DNA from: Leifsonia sp. EB41
GTDB lineage: Bacteria > Actinomycetota > Actinomycetes > Actinomycetales > Microbacteriaceae
Length of the DNA: 64,000 bases
Reading direction: 5' to 3'
Assembly: GCF_041262565.1 (NCBI RefSeq)
Contig: NZ_JBGCCJ010000001.1
Span: forward strand, 3,162,001-3,226,000
The notes below the pieces were generated by a model. That model was not told the DNA's origin. It ran no database searches and worked only from the letters and a program-made list of their open reading frames with translations. This document shows positions 35,162-43,896 of the stretch, piece after piece. Each line of letters starts with the position of its first letter. Within the stretch, counting starts at the first letter, position 1. The position numbers and the translations under genes were made by a program.

Positions 35162-35917
35162 ATGGATGTGAGGCAGCTCTTCGGGCTCGATGGACGAACG
35201 GCGCTGGTGACCGGAGGGAGTTCCGGCATCGGCCGAGCGATCGCCGTGGCTCTCGCCGATGCGGGCGCCCACGTGCTGGTGGCGGCGCGAACTCAGTCGA
35301 TGATCGACGAGACCGTGGCCGAGATCAGGACGCGCGGCGGCTCGGCCGAGGGCCGACCCGCGGACTTGTCGACGCGGGCCGGGGCTCACGAGCTGGCCGA
35401 CGCTGCCGGCGATGTCGACATCCTCGTGAACTCCGCGGGCGTCAACCTGCGCCCTCCGATGGCGGAGCTGGATGAGGCGACCTGGGACGCGACGATGAGG
35501 GTGAACCTGGACGCCCCGTTCGTCCTCGGGCAGCGCCTGGCTCCTGGGATGGTCTCGCGCGGCTACGGCAGGTTCATCCACATCAGCTCGCAGCAGGCCC
35601 ACCGGCCGTTCGCGTCGAGCGGCGCGTACGGGGTGTCCAAGGCCGCCCTGGAGGGGCTCGCGCGGTCCCAGGCGGAGGCATGGTCGAAGAGCGGGGTCAC
35701 CTCGAACGTCCTCGTGCCGGGTTTCGTGCAGACCCCGCTGAACCGGCGGCTCAGCTCAGAACCCGCGACGGTCGAGGCACTCGCGGCACGCACACTCATC
35801 GGACGAAACGGTGTGCCGGAGGACTTCGCCGGCCCCGCGGTCTTCCTCGCGAGTCCCGCGTCCGCCTACGTGACCGGCCAGTCGATCCCGGTCGATGGGG
35901 GTTTCTCGGTTCACTGA
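35162..35917 (+). CDS. SDR-family oxidoreductase
   Basis: A 251-residue classical short-chain dehydrogenase. TGGSSGIG (residues 17-24) binds the cofactor; NSAG is at 90-93, catalytic Ser near 142, Tyr156 and Lys160 in AYGVSK. The C-terminal TGQSIPVDGGFSVH is typical. It resembles gluconate 5-dehydrogenase and 3-oxoacyl reductase relatives; the substrate is not evident. ATG 35162 is ten bases after the CAT stop, so it may be in the same transcript. Confidence 0.9.
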   Translation: MDVRQLFGLDGRTALVTGGSSGIGRAIAVALADAGAHVLVAARTQSMIDETVAEIRTRGGSAEGRPADLSTRAGAHELADAAGDVDILVNSAGVNLRPPMAELDEATWDATMRVNLDAPFVLGQRLAPGMVSRGYGRFIHISSQQAHRPFASSGAYGVSKAALEGLARSQAEAWSKSGVTSNVLVPGFVQTPLNRRLSSEPATVEALAARTLIGRNGVPEDFAGPAVFLASPASAYVTGQSIPVDGGFSVH

Positions 35918-35960
35918 ACCGGGATGGCGGTGGTCAGCGGACGCGGCGGTGCCCCACCTT

Positions 35961-35981
35961 GCAGACCGCCCCGCGGTCTGC
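35961..35981. terminator. 9-bp GC hairpin after the SDR gene
   Basis: GCAGACCGC and GCGGTCTGC pair around CCC, 43 bases after the SDR stop. Likely a factor-assisted or weak intrinsic terminator; no T run. Confidence 0.5.
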
Positions 35982-36016
35982 GACATTGGCCTGATGGAGC
36001 GACAGGCACGGATCGG

Positions 36017-36688
36017 ATGAACGGCGAAACCGGCGAGCACACACCCCTTCCTGACGCAGGAGACTCAGCCGGCGCACTCGCCGATCGGCCTCTCGCGTTC
36101 TACAACGCGTTGCTGACCGAGCATTTCGTCCTGGAGTCCGCGCGCGGCATCACCGTCAGCGAGTCGAGCAGCCGGGCGTCGCTCTACCTGATGACGCTCT
36201 CCAGTGCGCTCGTCGCGTTCGGCTTCCTCGCAGCGACGCCGTTCGCGGCGGGCTTCCTCGCCGTCATCATCCCGGTCATCGTCATCCTCGGAATCTTCAC
36301 CTACGAACGGCTCGTGCAGACCTCGCTCGAGGATGTCGCCGCCCTCGCCTCGATCCAGCGCATCCGCCGCTACTACGGGACGCTGCTCCCGGGTGCCGGA
36401 CGCTTCTTCCCGATCCCTCCGGGCAGCGCTCCGAACGAGCTGCTGGAGATCGGGCAGAAGGGCTACCGTCGCGGCGTCTTCTTCACCATCTCGTCGGCCA
36501 TCGCGATCGTCAACTCGATCGTGGCCGGAGTCGGGGTCGCCCTCCTCGTGTACGTGCTCGCGCACAGCCTGCTGGCTGCGATCGCCGGCGGGCTGGCGGC
36601 GGCCGTCGTGCTCGCGCTGATCCACGGGGCCTACCAGGAGAACCGCTACCTGCGGCAGCGCAGGCTCCTCGCGGAGCAGCAGGGCTGA
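36017..36688 (+). CDS. Membrane protein of unknown function
   Basis: A 223-residue protein. A polar N-terminus of about 60 residues is followed by two hydrophobic helices (residues about 61-95), a middle soluble part with many charged residues, and two more helices (about 158-200). The frame is open further upstream, but ATG 36017 gives a plausible N-terminus and leaves out the terminator region. No recognisable catalytic motif; similar four-helix proteins are scattered in actinobacteria. Confidence 0.65.
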   Translation: MNGETGEHTPLPDAGDSAGALADRPLAFYNALLTEHFVLESARGITVSESSSRASLYLMTLSSALVAFGFLAATPFAAGFLAVIIPVIVILGIFTYERLVQTSLEDVAALASIQRIRRYYGTLLPGAGRFFPIPPGSAPNELLEIGQKGYRRGVFFTISSAIAIVNSIVAGVGVALLVYVLAHSLLAAIAGGLAAAVVLALIHGAYQENRYLRQRRLLAEQQG

Positions 36689-36724
36689 GTCGCCTGGAGC
36701 TACGCGCTGGGCCGCCCGTCGGTG

Positions 36725-37435
36725 TCACACGCCGAGCGCGGCCTGAACGCGCTGCGCGGTCTCGATGGTCCTGTCGAGCACGGCGTCGGTCCCCGAGCGG
36801 CTGTAGCTGGTCGCGATGTACGGCACGGTGATCGCCGCAACGGCCTCGCGACCGTTGGAGCGGAGGATCGGGACGACCACGTCGGTGATCCCGGGCTGCG
36901 CGGCGTCGGGGCGAACGTACGCGCCGTCGGCCCGGATCGCGACCAGCCGGTCCTCGTCCACCCCGTCGAAGGTCTCGTCGGAGAACGCGGCCAGGACCAT
37001 CCCCGTGGCGGTGTCGGCCACGTCGAAGAGCGCTCCGACGCGGACACGGAATCCGAAGTCGGCCGGGCTCTCGACCTGCGCGACGATCCGCACGCTGCGG
37101 TTGTCGAGCGTTCCCAGGTTGCAGGACTGCCCGATGTCGGCCGCGAGCTCCCGCATCGCCGGGATCGCGATGGTCAGCAGCGACCGGAGCGGCTCCTGCC
37201 GGTGTGCGAGGTCGAACATCCGCAGGGACAGCCGGTAGAGCCCGGATTGCGGGTCGCGGTAGAGGTAGCCGCGCTTCTCCAGCCGCAGCAGCGGCCGGAA
37301 GATCTGCCCAGCCGAACGGTCGATCGCGGTGGCGATCTCGAGCTGGCTCATCGGCGCCGGGCTCTCGGCGAGCAGTTCGAGGATGTCGAGCGCCTTGTCG
37401 ATCGCTGGGGCGGCGTATTCGGGTGAGTCGGACAT
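36725..37435 (-). CDS. IclR-family transcriptional regulator
   Basis: A 236-residue regulator with an N-terminal winged helix (residues about 10-62; IDKALDILELLAESPAPMSQLEIATAI) and the IclR ligand-binding domain (AIPAMRELAADIGQSCNLGTLDN and later VPYIATSYSR). It lies 15 bases downstream of the S-adenosylhomocysteinase-like gene in the same direction and probably controls that operon. Confidence 0.9.
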   Translation of the reverse strand: MSDSPEYAAPAIDKALDILELLAESPAPMSQLEIATAIDRSAGQIFRPLLRLEKRGYLYRDPQSGLYRLSLRMFDLAHRQEPLRSLLTIAIPAMRELAADIGQSCNLGTLDNRSVRIVAQVESPADFGFRVRVGALFDVADTATGMVLAAFSDETFDGVDEDRLVAIRADGAYVRPDAAQPGITDVVVPILRSNGREAVAAITVPYIATSYSRSGTDAVLDRTIETAQRVQAALGV

Positions 37436-37450
37436 CGGGGTTCCTCTGCG

Positions 37451-38635
37451 TTACGAGGATGCGTGGAGGGTCGCCATGATCCGGCGCGCGATCGTCCGGT
37501 CGATGTCGTCGGGGACAGGCTGCGCGCCCGGTTGCAGTATGGACGCGCTCGTGGCGACGCGTTCGAGGGAGAGCGCCTGGAGGAGGAACCCCAGGTCCAT
37601 CGACTCGATGGAGTTCCCCTTCGGCTCCGTCCCGGCGAGGTTGAACATGCGTCCGCCGGCCAGGAGCACGACGTGCCTGCCGCTGGGGAGGGCGACCTGT
37701 TCGACGGCGCTGATGATCTCGGTGCTGCCGGTCTGGTGGGCGCGGAGGGCGGGGACGTCGATCTCCCAGGGGAAGTGGCCGACGTTGCCGAGGATCGCAC
37801 CGTCCTGCATGCGCTCCATCACGTCGTAGGTCAGCACGTTCGGGCGGCCCGTGGCGGTGATGAAGGCGTCGCCCCACTCGGCGAAGTCGTCCGCCGTCCC
37901 GACCCGGAAGCCGTCGAGGGTCGCCTCGAACGCCTTGAGCTCGTCCACCTCGACGACCGCGACCTTGCCGTTGAGCGCGCGCAGATACTGGGCGACACCG
38001 CGGCCGACCCAGCCGTACCCGAACACGACGAAGCGGCGCCCGGGAACCATCACGTTGGTGATCCGCATGAAGCTCTCGACCGCGGACTGGCCGACCGCGT
38101 GCTTGTTCTCCCCGATCGCCTTGAGCAGGCTGTCGTTGATAACGATGATCGGGACGGGCACGCGACCGGCCAGCTCGGAACGGAGGCGGTCGCCGCCGCT
38201 CGTGGTCTCCTCGGTGCCGCCGATGATGGTGTCCATCGCGCCGCGCTCGACCAGGCCGGCAGCGAGATCGCCGCCGTTGTCGAGCAGCATGTCCGGTCGG
38301 GCGTCGAGCACCTTCGCGAGGTTGTCGCCGTGCTGTTCGAGGGAGTCGTCGCGGGCGCCGAAGACGGTGACGTTCGGCAGGGAGTTCAGGTGCGCGACGA
38401 TGTCGTCCTGGGTCGAGCCGAAGTTGCCCGTCCCGACGACCTCCGCGCCCCCGGCGGCGAGGGTCTCGACCAGGACGGCGGTCTTCGGCTCGACGTGGAG
38501 GGACATCCCGATCCGGTGCCCGGCAAACGGCCGGGACGACGAGAACTCCTCGCGCGTCGCGGCCAGAAGTGCCATCCGGGAGCGGATCCACGCCACGCGG
38601 GCGGTCCCCTGCGCTGCGAGTGAGTCGGTGTTCAT
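37451..38635 (-). CDS. S-adenosylhomocysteinase-like NAD-dependent protein, divergent active site
   Basis: A 394-residue SAHH-fold protein, shorter than the usual 430-490. Conserved: His in RIGMSLHVEPKTAVL, NFGSTQDD, TEETTSGG, Lys in NDSLLK, the NAD motif VFGYGWVGRG and GNVGHFPWEID. Changed: the DDGGD motif reads DNGGD, the KxKFDN motif reads KAIGEN, the Cys-containing YGCRES is HAVGQS, and the AMGHPS block and C-terminal KPxxYRY are absent. It may act on another nucleoside or thioether, or be a salvage variant. ATG 38635 is the start. Cotranscribed with IclR. Confidence 0.8.
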   Translation of the reverse strand: MNTDSLAAQGTARVAWIRSRMALLAATREEFSSSRPFAGHRIGMSLHVEPKTAVLVETLAAGGAEVVGTGNFGSTQDDIVAHLNSLPNVTVFGARDDSLEQHGDNLAKVLDARPDMLLDNGGDLAAGLVERGAMDTIIGGTEETTSGGDRLRSELAGRVPVPIIVINDSLLKAIGENKHAVGQSAVESFMRITNVMVPGRRFVVFGYGWVGRGVAQYLRALNGKVAVVEVDELKAFEATLDGFRVGTADDFAEWGDAFITATGRPNVLTYDVMERMQDGAILGNVGHFPWEIDVPALRAHQTGSTEIISAVEQVALPSGRHVVLLAGGRMFNLAGTEPKGNSIESMDLGFLLQALSLERVATSASILQPGAQPVPDDIDRTIARRIMATLHASS

Positions 38636-38685
38636 GGGCGCAAGCTTACGCGGGTGAACATGACTTTCATATATGCACGCGAAGG

Positions 38686-39159
38686 TCAGCGGACGAGCCG
38701 CCCCTCCGCGTCGCGTGTGTTCACCCGGTGGCCGCTCAGGATCGAGATTCGGTTGAACGAGTTGATCGCGACCGCGATCCACTCGGCCGCGACGTACGCC
38801 GACTCGCCGAGGACGTTGCGGGCGCCGACGAGATCGGCGCGCGAGTCCTCTGTGAGCGGCAGGAGCGTCGCCGCCTCCGCGACGGCCAGCACGGCCCGGT
38901 CGCGCTCGTTATAGAGCTCCGCGTCCCGCCAAGCGGGGAGCATGTCCAGCTTCTGCTGGGGGACGCCCGCCGCCCTGGCCTCCCGCGAGTGCAGGTCGAG
39001 GCAGTAGGCGCAGGCGTTGAGCTGGGAGGCCCGCACCTTGAGGAGCTCCACCTCCTGCGCCGTCAGCCCGTTGACGAGCGCGGTCTCCGCCACGACCGCT
39101 GACCAGGCTCTGGCGGCCCGCCACGCCTCGGGCTCCGACTTGTCCAGGTAGAGGGTCAT
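38686..39159 (-). CDS. Carboxymuconolactone decarboxylase / AhpD-family protein
   Basis: A 157-residue alkylhydroperoxidase-like protein. The redox motif CAYCLDLHSREA (Cys50, Cys53, His57) follows VELLKVRASQLN, the usual AhpD proton-relay layout. It probably reduces peroxides or an adduct. ATG 39159 overlaps the stop of the zinc-finger gene by four bases, forming a three-gene translationally coupled operon. Confidence 0.9.
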   Translation of the reverse strand: MTLYLDKSEPEAWRAARAWSAVVAETALVNGLTAQEVELLKVRASQLNACAYCLDLHSREARAAGVPQQKLDMLPAWRDAELYNERDRAVLAVAEAATLLPLTEDSRADLVGARNVLGESAYVAAEWIAVAINSFNRISILSGHRVNTRDAEGRLVR

Positions 39160-39515
39160 TCGCTGTCCGCTCTCTGCTGGAGGAGGGTGCGCCAGTCGGT
39201 GGGCAGCCGGCTCGCCGGCCCGGGAACGCCCTGATCCTCCGGGTGGCTCGTCGCGGGAGCCAGCGCGGGGCCTTCCGCATACTGGTCGGTGACGAAGTCC
39301 CAGTACCAGTCCTCGCCCGGCTCGAAGCTCTGGATGTAGCGGTGCCCGGTCGCCGCGGCGTGCGCGCGTGCGTGCCGCGAGAGCGAATCGTCGCAGCAGC
39401 CGACGTGCCCGCACGCGGCGCAGCGGCGCAGATGCACCCACCAGCCGCCGTCGGCCTCGCACTCGACGCAGCCGGTGCCGCTCGGCGGCACGCTCGGGTC
39501 GATTCCGTCCGTCAT
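39156..39515 (-). CDS. UBP-type zinc-finger protein
   Basis: A 119-residue protein with a full ZnF-UBP domain: Cys16, Cys19, Cys32, Cys35, Cys40, His48, His52 and His58 are all in place (CVEC, CAACGHVGCC, HARAHAAATGHRYIQSF). In eukaryotes this fold binds ubiquitin C-termini. In actinobacteria it is a stand-alone protein of unclear role. Overlaps both neighbours by four bases. Confidence 0.9.
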   Translation of the reverse strand: MTDGIDPSVPPSGTGCVECEADGGWWVHLRRCAACGHVGCCDDSLSRHARAHAAATGHRYIQSFEPGEDWYWDFVTDQYAEGPALAPATSHPEDQGVPGPASRLPTDWRTLLQQRADSE

Positions 39516-40435
39516 CGTTCACTCCTCGCAGGGTTCGGGGCGATCAGGAGGTCGGGGGACCAGTCTCCCCGACGAGCGGCCGCGTCGTAGGTGGCGTCCA
39601 GGAACGCGAGCACCGTCGCGTCCGGGTCGGGGGAGGTTCGCACGACCTCGTAGGGCAGCAGGAACTCGCCATACTCCGCGCTGAACGTCGCGCCAGGCGG
39701 CAGGTCGGCCTCTGCGTAGCCGTCCGGGGCCGGATACGCGTACGAGTAGAACGCGCCTTCGCTCCCGCCGCCCGGCCAGAACCCGGCGCTGCTGAGCTCG
39801 TGCGAGTAGCCCTCCCGCATCACGCTGTCCGGGCAGTTCGGCGCCCCGCCCGGGTGCGGGGGAGCGGTGCGCCCGGAGAAGCGCGTGACGGCCAGGTCCA
39901 TCGCGCCCCAGAAGAAGTGCACGGGGCTCACCTTGCCGCGGAACCCGGACCGGAAGCGCTGAAGGACCCGGTCCGCCTGGATGAGCTGCCTCCAGAAGGC
40001 GTTCGCCTGCTCCGGCACGTAGCTGGCGTGCACGGTGTCGTCGGCGAACGGGATCGCCACCTCCACCTCGTTCGGCGACGGGTGGATGGCGACCTCGACT
40101 CCGAGCAGCCGCAGCGCGTCGAACACCTCGGCATAGAAGAGGGCGACCGAGCAGCCGACCAGCGGGACGGTCACAACGCCGCCGTCGCTCGTGCGCACGA
40201 GCAGCACCTGGTCGACGAAGTCGAAGGCGAGCTCGAGCAGCCGCCCGCCGACCGGGATCCCGCCCGTCGTGAGCCCGCGGGCGTCGACGCGCAGCGTGAC
40301 GTGCCACCAGTGGTTGACGGGGGCGGCCAGCGCCACCCTGATCTTCCCGACGATCTGCGTCCACATGTGCAGGGTGTCGCGGGTCGGCGTCCAGCTCTCC
40401 ACCGCGAGGGCCGGCCAGGCCGCGTCGTCCGTCAT
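39512..40435 (-). CDS. DUF5996 family protein
   Basis: A 307-residue soluble protein recognised by WPALAVESWTPTRDTLHMWTQ at the N-terminus, NHWWHVTLRVDARGLTTG near 41 and HFFWGAMDLAVTRFSGR near 175, typical of DUF5996 proteins. Function unknown; conserved Trp/His/Asp clusters suggest an enzyme. ATG 40435 follows GAAGGGGC, preferred to GTG 40465. First gene of the DUF5996 - UBP finger - AhpD operon. Confidence 0.82.
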   Translation of the reverse strand: MTDDAAWPALAVESWTPTRDTLHMWTQIVGKIRVALAAPVNHWWHVTLRVDARGLTTGGIPVGGRLLELAFDFVDQVLLVRTSDGGVVTVPLVGCSVALFYAEVFDALRLLGVEVAIHPSPNEVEVAIPFADDTVHASYVPEQANAFWRQLIQADRVLQRFRSGFRGKVSPVHFFWGAMDLAVTRFSGRTAPPHPGGAPNCPDSVMREGYSHELSSAGFWPGGGSEGAFYSYAYPAPDGYAEADLPPGATFSAEYGEFLLPYEVVRTSPDPDATVLAFLDATYDAAARRGDWSPDLLIAPNPARSER

Positions 40436-40787
40436 GTCCGCCCCTTCGGTCGTCGGAGTGCTCACTCTAGTGTGCGCGTGCGTGGGGGTCGGAGGATCAG
40501 CGCCTGATCCAATCCGCTCCTCTTGCGGTATCCGAACACCCTTCGCTGAACTTTGTTTGGCCTCAGCCTCGAGTTCCCCGTCCGCCCGATGTGTCCTGCC
40601 GCATGTCGCCGGGCGGGGAGGTCGGGGAATCCCGGTGATCCGTCTCGCGAATCGCCCTTAAGTCAAGGGGTATTGAGACATCCTCACTCTGAGTTATCCT
40701 CGGCTTGCGCGCGGAGAGAATCCGCGTCGACGAGGATTGTCGGGCAGGCAACATCCCCGTCATTGACATCAATGACTGGAGATTGCA
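40436..40787. promoter_or_regulatory. 352-base intergenic region with palindrome before the ferritin-like gene
   Basis: No credible gene is seen. It holds a small hairpin CCCTT/AAGGG (40655-40669), a weak promoter-like pair TTGAGA (40673) and TTATCC (40694), and the 16-bp palindrome TCATTGACATCAATGA (40760-40775). The palindrome lies 12 bases before GTG 40788 and just ahead of the GGAG ribosome site, where a bound repressor or an RNA hairpin would block expression. Confidence 0.45.
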
Positions 40788-41756
40788 GTGTTCGACGACA
40801 AATTCATCACGCATGCCATCGCGCGCAGCGGAGAGACCGCGCTCGACCGGCGTCGACTCCTCACGATGGCCGGCATCGCAGGGGTGGGCGCCGCGACCCT
40901 TCTGGTCGCGGCCGACCCCGCCGCGGCCACGACAGCCACCCCGACGCCCGCTCCGAGCGGGACTCCGGCTCCTCCCGGCGCACCGAGTGACGCCTCGATC
41001 CTGAACTTCGCTCTGAATCTGGAGTACCTCGAGGCCGAGTTCTACCTGCGATCGGTCACCGGCGAGGGATTGCCGCGCGACATGACGACTGGAAAAGGGA
41101 CGCGAGGACCGGTGTCGGGGGGCCGTCAGGTGCCCTTCAAGACGCCGATCATCCGCAAATACGCGCAGGAGATCGCGGCGGACGAGAAGAACCACGTCGC
41201 GTTCTTGCGAAGCGCGCTCGGAGCTGCCGCCGTCTCGCGCCCGGCTATCTCGCTGGATGCGAGCTTCACCGCTGCCGCGACCGCGGCCGGCCTGATCAAG
41301 CCCGGGCAGAAGTTCGACCCGTATGCCAACGAACTGAACTTCCTGTTCGCGGCGTTCATCTTCGAGGACGTCGGCGTGACGGCGTACAAGGGTGCGGCGC
41401 CGTTCATCCGGAACAAGACCTATCTGGACGCCGCGGCGGGCCTGCTCGCGGTCGAGGCCTACCACGCCGGGATCATCCGAACGACGCTCTACGCCGAGGG
41501 AGTGGTGGCACCCGCGGTGTACACGGACGTGCAGAAGATCTCGGACGCCCGTGACAGCCTCGACGGCCCCACGGACGACGATCAGGGAATCGGCACCGCC
41601 GCGGTGGCGAACCTCGTTCCGACCGACGCGAACTCGCTGGCTTACAGCCGAACGACCGGCCAAGTGCTCAACATCGTCTACCTCAACCCCCACGACGTTC
41701 GCTCCGGCGGCTTCTTCCCTGCCGGCGTGAACGGTTCGATCAACACCAGCGCGTGA
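40788..41756 (+). CDS. Tat-exported ferritin-like (desiccation-related, PCC13-62 type) protein
   Basis: A 322-residue exported protein. Residues 20-25 (DRRRLL) and the following hydrophobic stretch ([21 protein letters not shown]) form a twin-arginine signal peptide. After a Pro/Thr linker comes a ferritin-like four-helix domain: [18 protein letters not shown], then [26 protein letters not shown] and [17 protein letters not shown], with the metal-binding Glu and His pairs. Similar proteins occur as desiccation-related PCC13-62 homologues. GTG 40788 follows GGAGATTGCA. Directly upstream of tat genes. Confidence 0.88.
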   Translation: MFDDKFITHAIARSGETALDRRRLLTMAGIAGVGAATLLVAADPAAATTATPTPAPSGTPAPPGAPSDASILNFALNLEYLEAEFYLRSVTGEGLPRDMTTGKGTRGPVSGGRQVPFKTPIIRKYAQEIAADEKNHVAFLRSALGAAAVSRPAISLDASFTAAATAAGLIKPGQKFDPYANELNFLFAAFIFEDVGVTAYKGAAPFIRNKTYLDAAAGLLAVEAYHAGIIRTTLYAEGVVAPAVYTDVQKISDARDSLDGPTDDDQGIGTAAVANLVPTDANSLAYSRTTGQVLNIVYLNPHDVRSGGFFPAGVNGSINTSA

Positions 41757-41916
41757 TCCCGGATGCGCCGACGCGCGCATCCTCGCGCCCGGGCGGCGTT
41801 ACGCCTCGCCGTCCGGGTAGGACGGTCGCCCGCGCACTGACCCGAACGGTGCGCGGGCGGGCCGCCTGCTCACTGTCGCACCACGGGCGTTCGGCCCTCT
41901 GAACAAAGGAGCATCT

Positions 41917-42156
41917 ATGTTGGGCAACCTCACCGGATGGCACCTGCTGATCATCCTCGCCGTCGTCCTCCTCATCTTCGGCGCGTCCAAACTCCCGGGG
42001 CTTGCCAGGGCGATGGGGCAGTCGGCCCGGATCCTCAAATCGGAGATCACGACGGCAAAGACCGAGACGACGGGCGCCGACGCGGGACCCGCTCCTGAGC
42101 CGGTTCCCCCGGCGGCTGAGACCACGGTGGCAGCCCGCGAAACGCCGAAACCCTGA
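41917..42156 (+). CDS. tatA: Sec-independent translocase TatA
   Basis: A 79-residue TatA: single N-terminal TM helix (HLLIILAVVLLIFGASKLPGL), the FG hinge, an amphipathic helix and an acidic, Pro-rich tail. TatA oligomers form the pore for folded twin-arginine proteins. ATG 41917 has an AAAGGAGCATCT ribosome site. It precedes tatC by five bases. Confidence 0.92.
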   Translation: MLGNLTGWHLLIILAVVLLIFGASKLPGLARAMGQSARILKSEITTAKTETTGADAGPAPEPVPPAAETTVAARETPKP

Positions 42157-42161
42157 CATCG

Positions 42162-42959
42162 ATGTCCTCTGCGACCGGCACGGTGCGCTCTCGGCGTCGA
42201 GGACAGATGACGCTCGGCCAGCACGTCCGCGAACTCAGGCGCCGCATCGCGTTGTCGGCGGGCGCTGTACTCCTTGCGTCGGTTGCCGGGTGGTTCCTCT
42301 CCCCGCTGGTCCTGGATGCGATGCGGGCTCCCATCGCCGCGCTCGCCGCGCAGCAGCATCGCCTCGCCGAGCTGAACTACGACAACATCACGGGCGCGTT
42401 CGACCTGAGGATCCAGATCGCGGTCACCGTCGGTGTCGTGCTTTCGAGCCCGATCTGGCTCTATCAGATCTGGGCCTTCCTGGCGCCTGCCCTCAACCGC
42501 AAAGAACTGAAGTACGGCCTGGGATTCTTCTTCTCGGCCGTGCCGTTGTTCCTGGCCGGATGCCTCGCGGGAGCACTGGTCGTCCCCCACGTCGTTCAAC
42601 TGCTCACCGGCTTCGCCGCCGCTGGATCGAGCTCCTTCCTCCGGGCGTCCGATTACTTCGATTTCATCCTGAAGCTCGTGCTCGCGATCGGGGTGGCTTT
42701 CGTGCTCCCGGTGTTCCTCGTGCTGCTGAACCTCGTCGGCGTGCTCAGTGCCCGGACGATCCTCCGCTCCTGGCGGGTCGCGTTGCTGGCGATCATGCTC
42801 TTCACGGCGATCGCGACACCCTCGGCGGACATCGTCTCCATGTTTCTGCTGGCGGTCCCGATGGTGTTGCTCTACCTCGGTTCGGCCGGGATCGCACAGC
42901 TCCACGATCGACGGGTCGCACGATCGGCCGCATCGATGAGCCCCCTCAGCAACGAATGA
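42162..42959 (+). CDS. tatC: Sec-independent translocase TatC
   Basis: A 265-residue, six-TM twin-arginine receptor. Typical blocks are MTLGQHVRELRRRI at the N-terminus, a conserved acidic loop (TGAFDLRIQIAVTVGV), PIWLYQIWAFLAPALNRKE near residue 96 and the C-terminal TPSADIVSMFLLAVPMVLLY. ATG 42162 is upstream of the MTLGQH start common to this family. The stop overlaps an ATG leading into tatB. Confidence 0.94.
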   Translation: MSSATGTVRSRRRGQMTLGQHVRELRRRIALSAGAVLLASVAGWFLSPLVLDAMRAPIAALAAQQHRLAELNYDNITGAFDLRIQIAVTVGVVLSSPIWLYQIWAFLAPALNRKELKYGLGFFFSAVPLFLAGCLAGALVVPHVVQLLTGFAAAGSSSFLRASDYFDFILKLVLAIGVAFVLPVFLVLLNLVGVLSARTILRSWRVALLAIMLFTAIATPSADIVSMFLLAVPMVLLYLGSAGIAQLHDRRVARSAASMSPLSNE

Positions 42960-42970
42960 CCGGAGTGGAC

Positions 42971-43324
42971 ATGTTCGGATTCTCGTTCGAGAAGTTCATC
43001 GTGATCGCGGTTATCGCGATCGTGATCGTCGGCCCGGACCGCCTGCCGGCCTACTCTGCCGCGTTCGCGGGATTCGTGGTCCGCCTCCGCCGGATGACCG
43101 AGAATGCGAAAGAACGGATGCGGGACGAGCTCGGCCCCGACTTCGACGATGTGGACTGGAAGAAGCTCGACCCACGCCAGTACGACCCCCGGCAGATCAT
43201 CAGAAGCGCTCTGCTCGACGATCCGCCGCCGTCTGCCGATTCGAGGGGCGGCTCCGCCGGGACTGACGGCACGCCTGTCGGCGATCCCGTGTCTTCGCGC
43301 GGTGACGGTGATGGGCTGAAGTGA
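42971..43324 (+). CDS. tatB: Sec-independent translocase TatB
   Basis: A 117-residue TatB: MFGFSFEKFIVIAVIAIVIVGPDRLP TM region, an amphipathic helix (FVVRLRRMTENAKERMRDEL) and the LDPRQYDPRQIIR block typical of actinobacterial TatB. ATG 42971 is preferred because GGAG sits nine bases upstream; an ATG at 42956 overlaps the tatC stop. Together tatA-tatC-tatB give a complete system beside a likely substrate. Confidence 0.9.
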   Translation: MFGFSFEKFIVIAVIAIVIVGPDRLPAYSAAFAGFVVRLRRMTENAKERMRDELGPDFDDVDWKKLDPRQYDPRQIIRSALLDDPPPSADSRGGSAGTDGTPVGDPVSSRGDGDGLK

Positions 43325-43459
43325 CGGCGTACTCGTCCAGCTATTACACAGCAGAAATCCAGAGGTTTTGCAAGGGGCCTTCATGCCATCCCTGAGTGGC
43401 CCATGCTTCGAATCACGGAACAGGCGCGCGACCGTGCGCCGTCAGGGAGGGAAACCACA

Positions 43460-43873
43460 ATGCGCACATCACCGAATCGCCTCGTCGCCACCATTTTCGG
43501 CGCCGTCTACCTGCTCGTCGGCCTGCTCGGCTTCGCCTTCACCGGCGGCGTCGGCTTCGTCGCCACCCAGGGTGGCCTGATCCTCGGCATCTTCGAGGTC
43601 AACCCGCTGCACAACATCGCCCACCTGCTCATCGGCGCGGCGCTGCTCATCGCCGGCCTCACCAGGGCAGCCGCGGCGAAGGCCGTCAACACCACCGTCG
43701 GAGCCGTCTACCTGCTCCTGGGCATCGTCGGCTTCTTCCTGGTCGGGACCGGGGCGAACATCCTCGCCCTGAACACCCCCGACCACTTCCTCCACTTGGT
43801 GAGCGCCATCGTGCTCCTCGGTGTCGGTCTCGGCGCCGAGCGGACTGTGCGCTCCTCTTCGGTCGCCGCCTGA
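43460..43873 (+). CDS. DUF4383 membrane protein
   Basis: A 137-residue protein with four TM helices and the DUF4383 pattern (RLVATIFGAVYLLVGLLGF, then NPLHNIAHLLIGAALL near 45 and LNTPDHFLHLVSAIVLL near 105). The NxxHNxxHL motif is conserved in the family; function unknown, often stress-linked. ATG 43460 follows GGGAGGGAAACCACA. Confidence 0.88.
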   Translation: MRTSPNRLVATIFGAVYLLVGLLGFAFTGGVGFVATQGGLILGIFEVNPLHNIAHLLIGAALLIAGLTRAAAAKAVNTTVGAVYLLLGIVGFFLVGTGANILALNTPDHFLHLVSAIVLLGVGLGAERTVRSSSVAA

Positions 43874-43896
43874 CCGACCAGGCCACGGCGCTTCCC

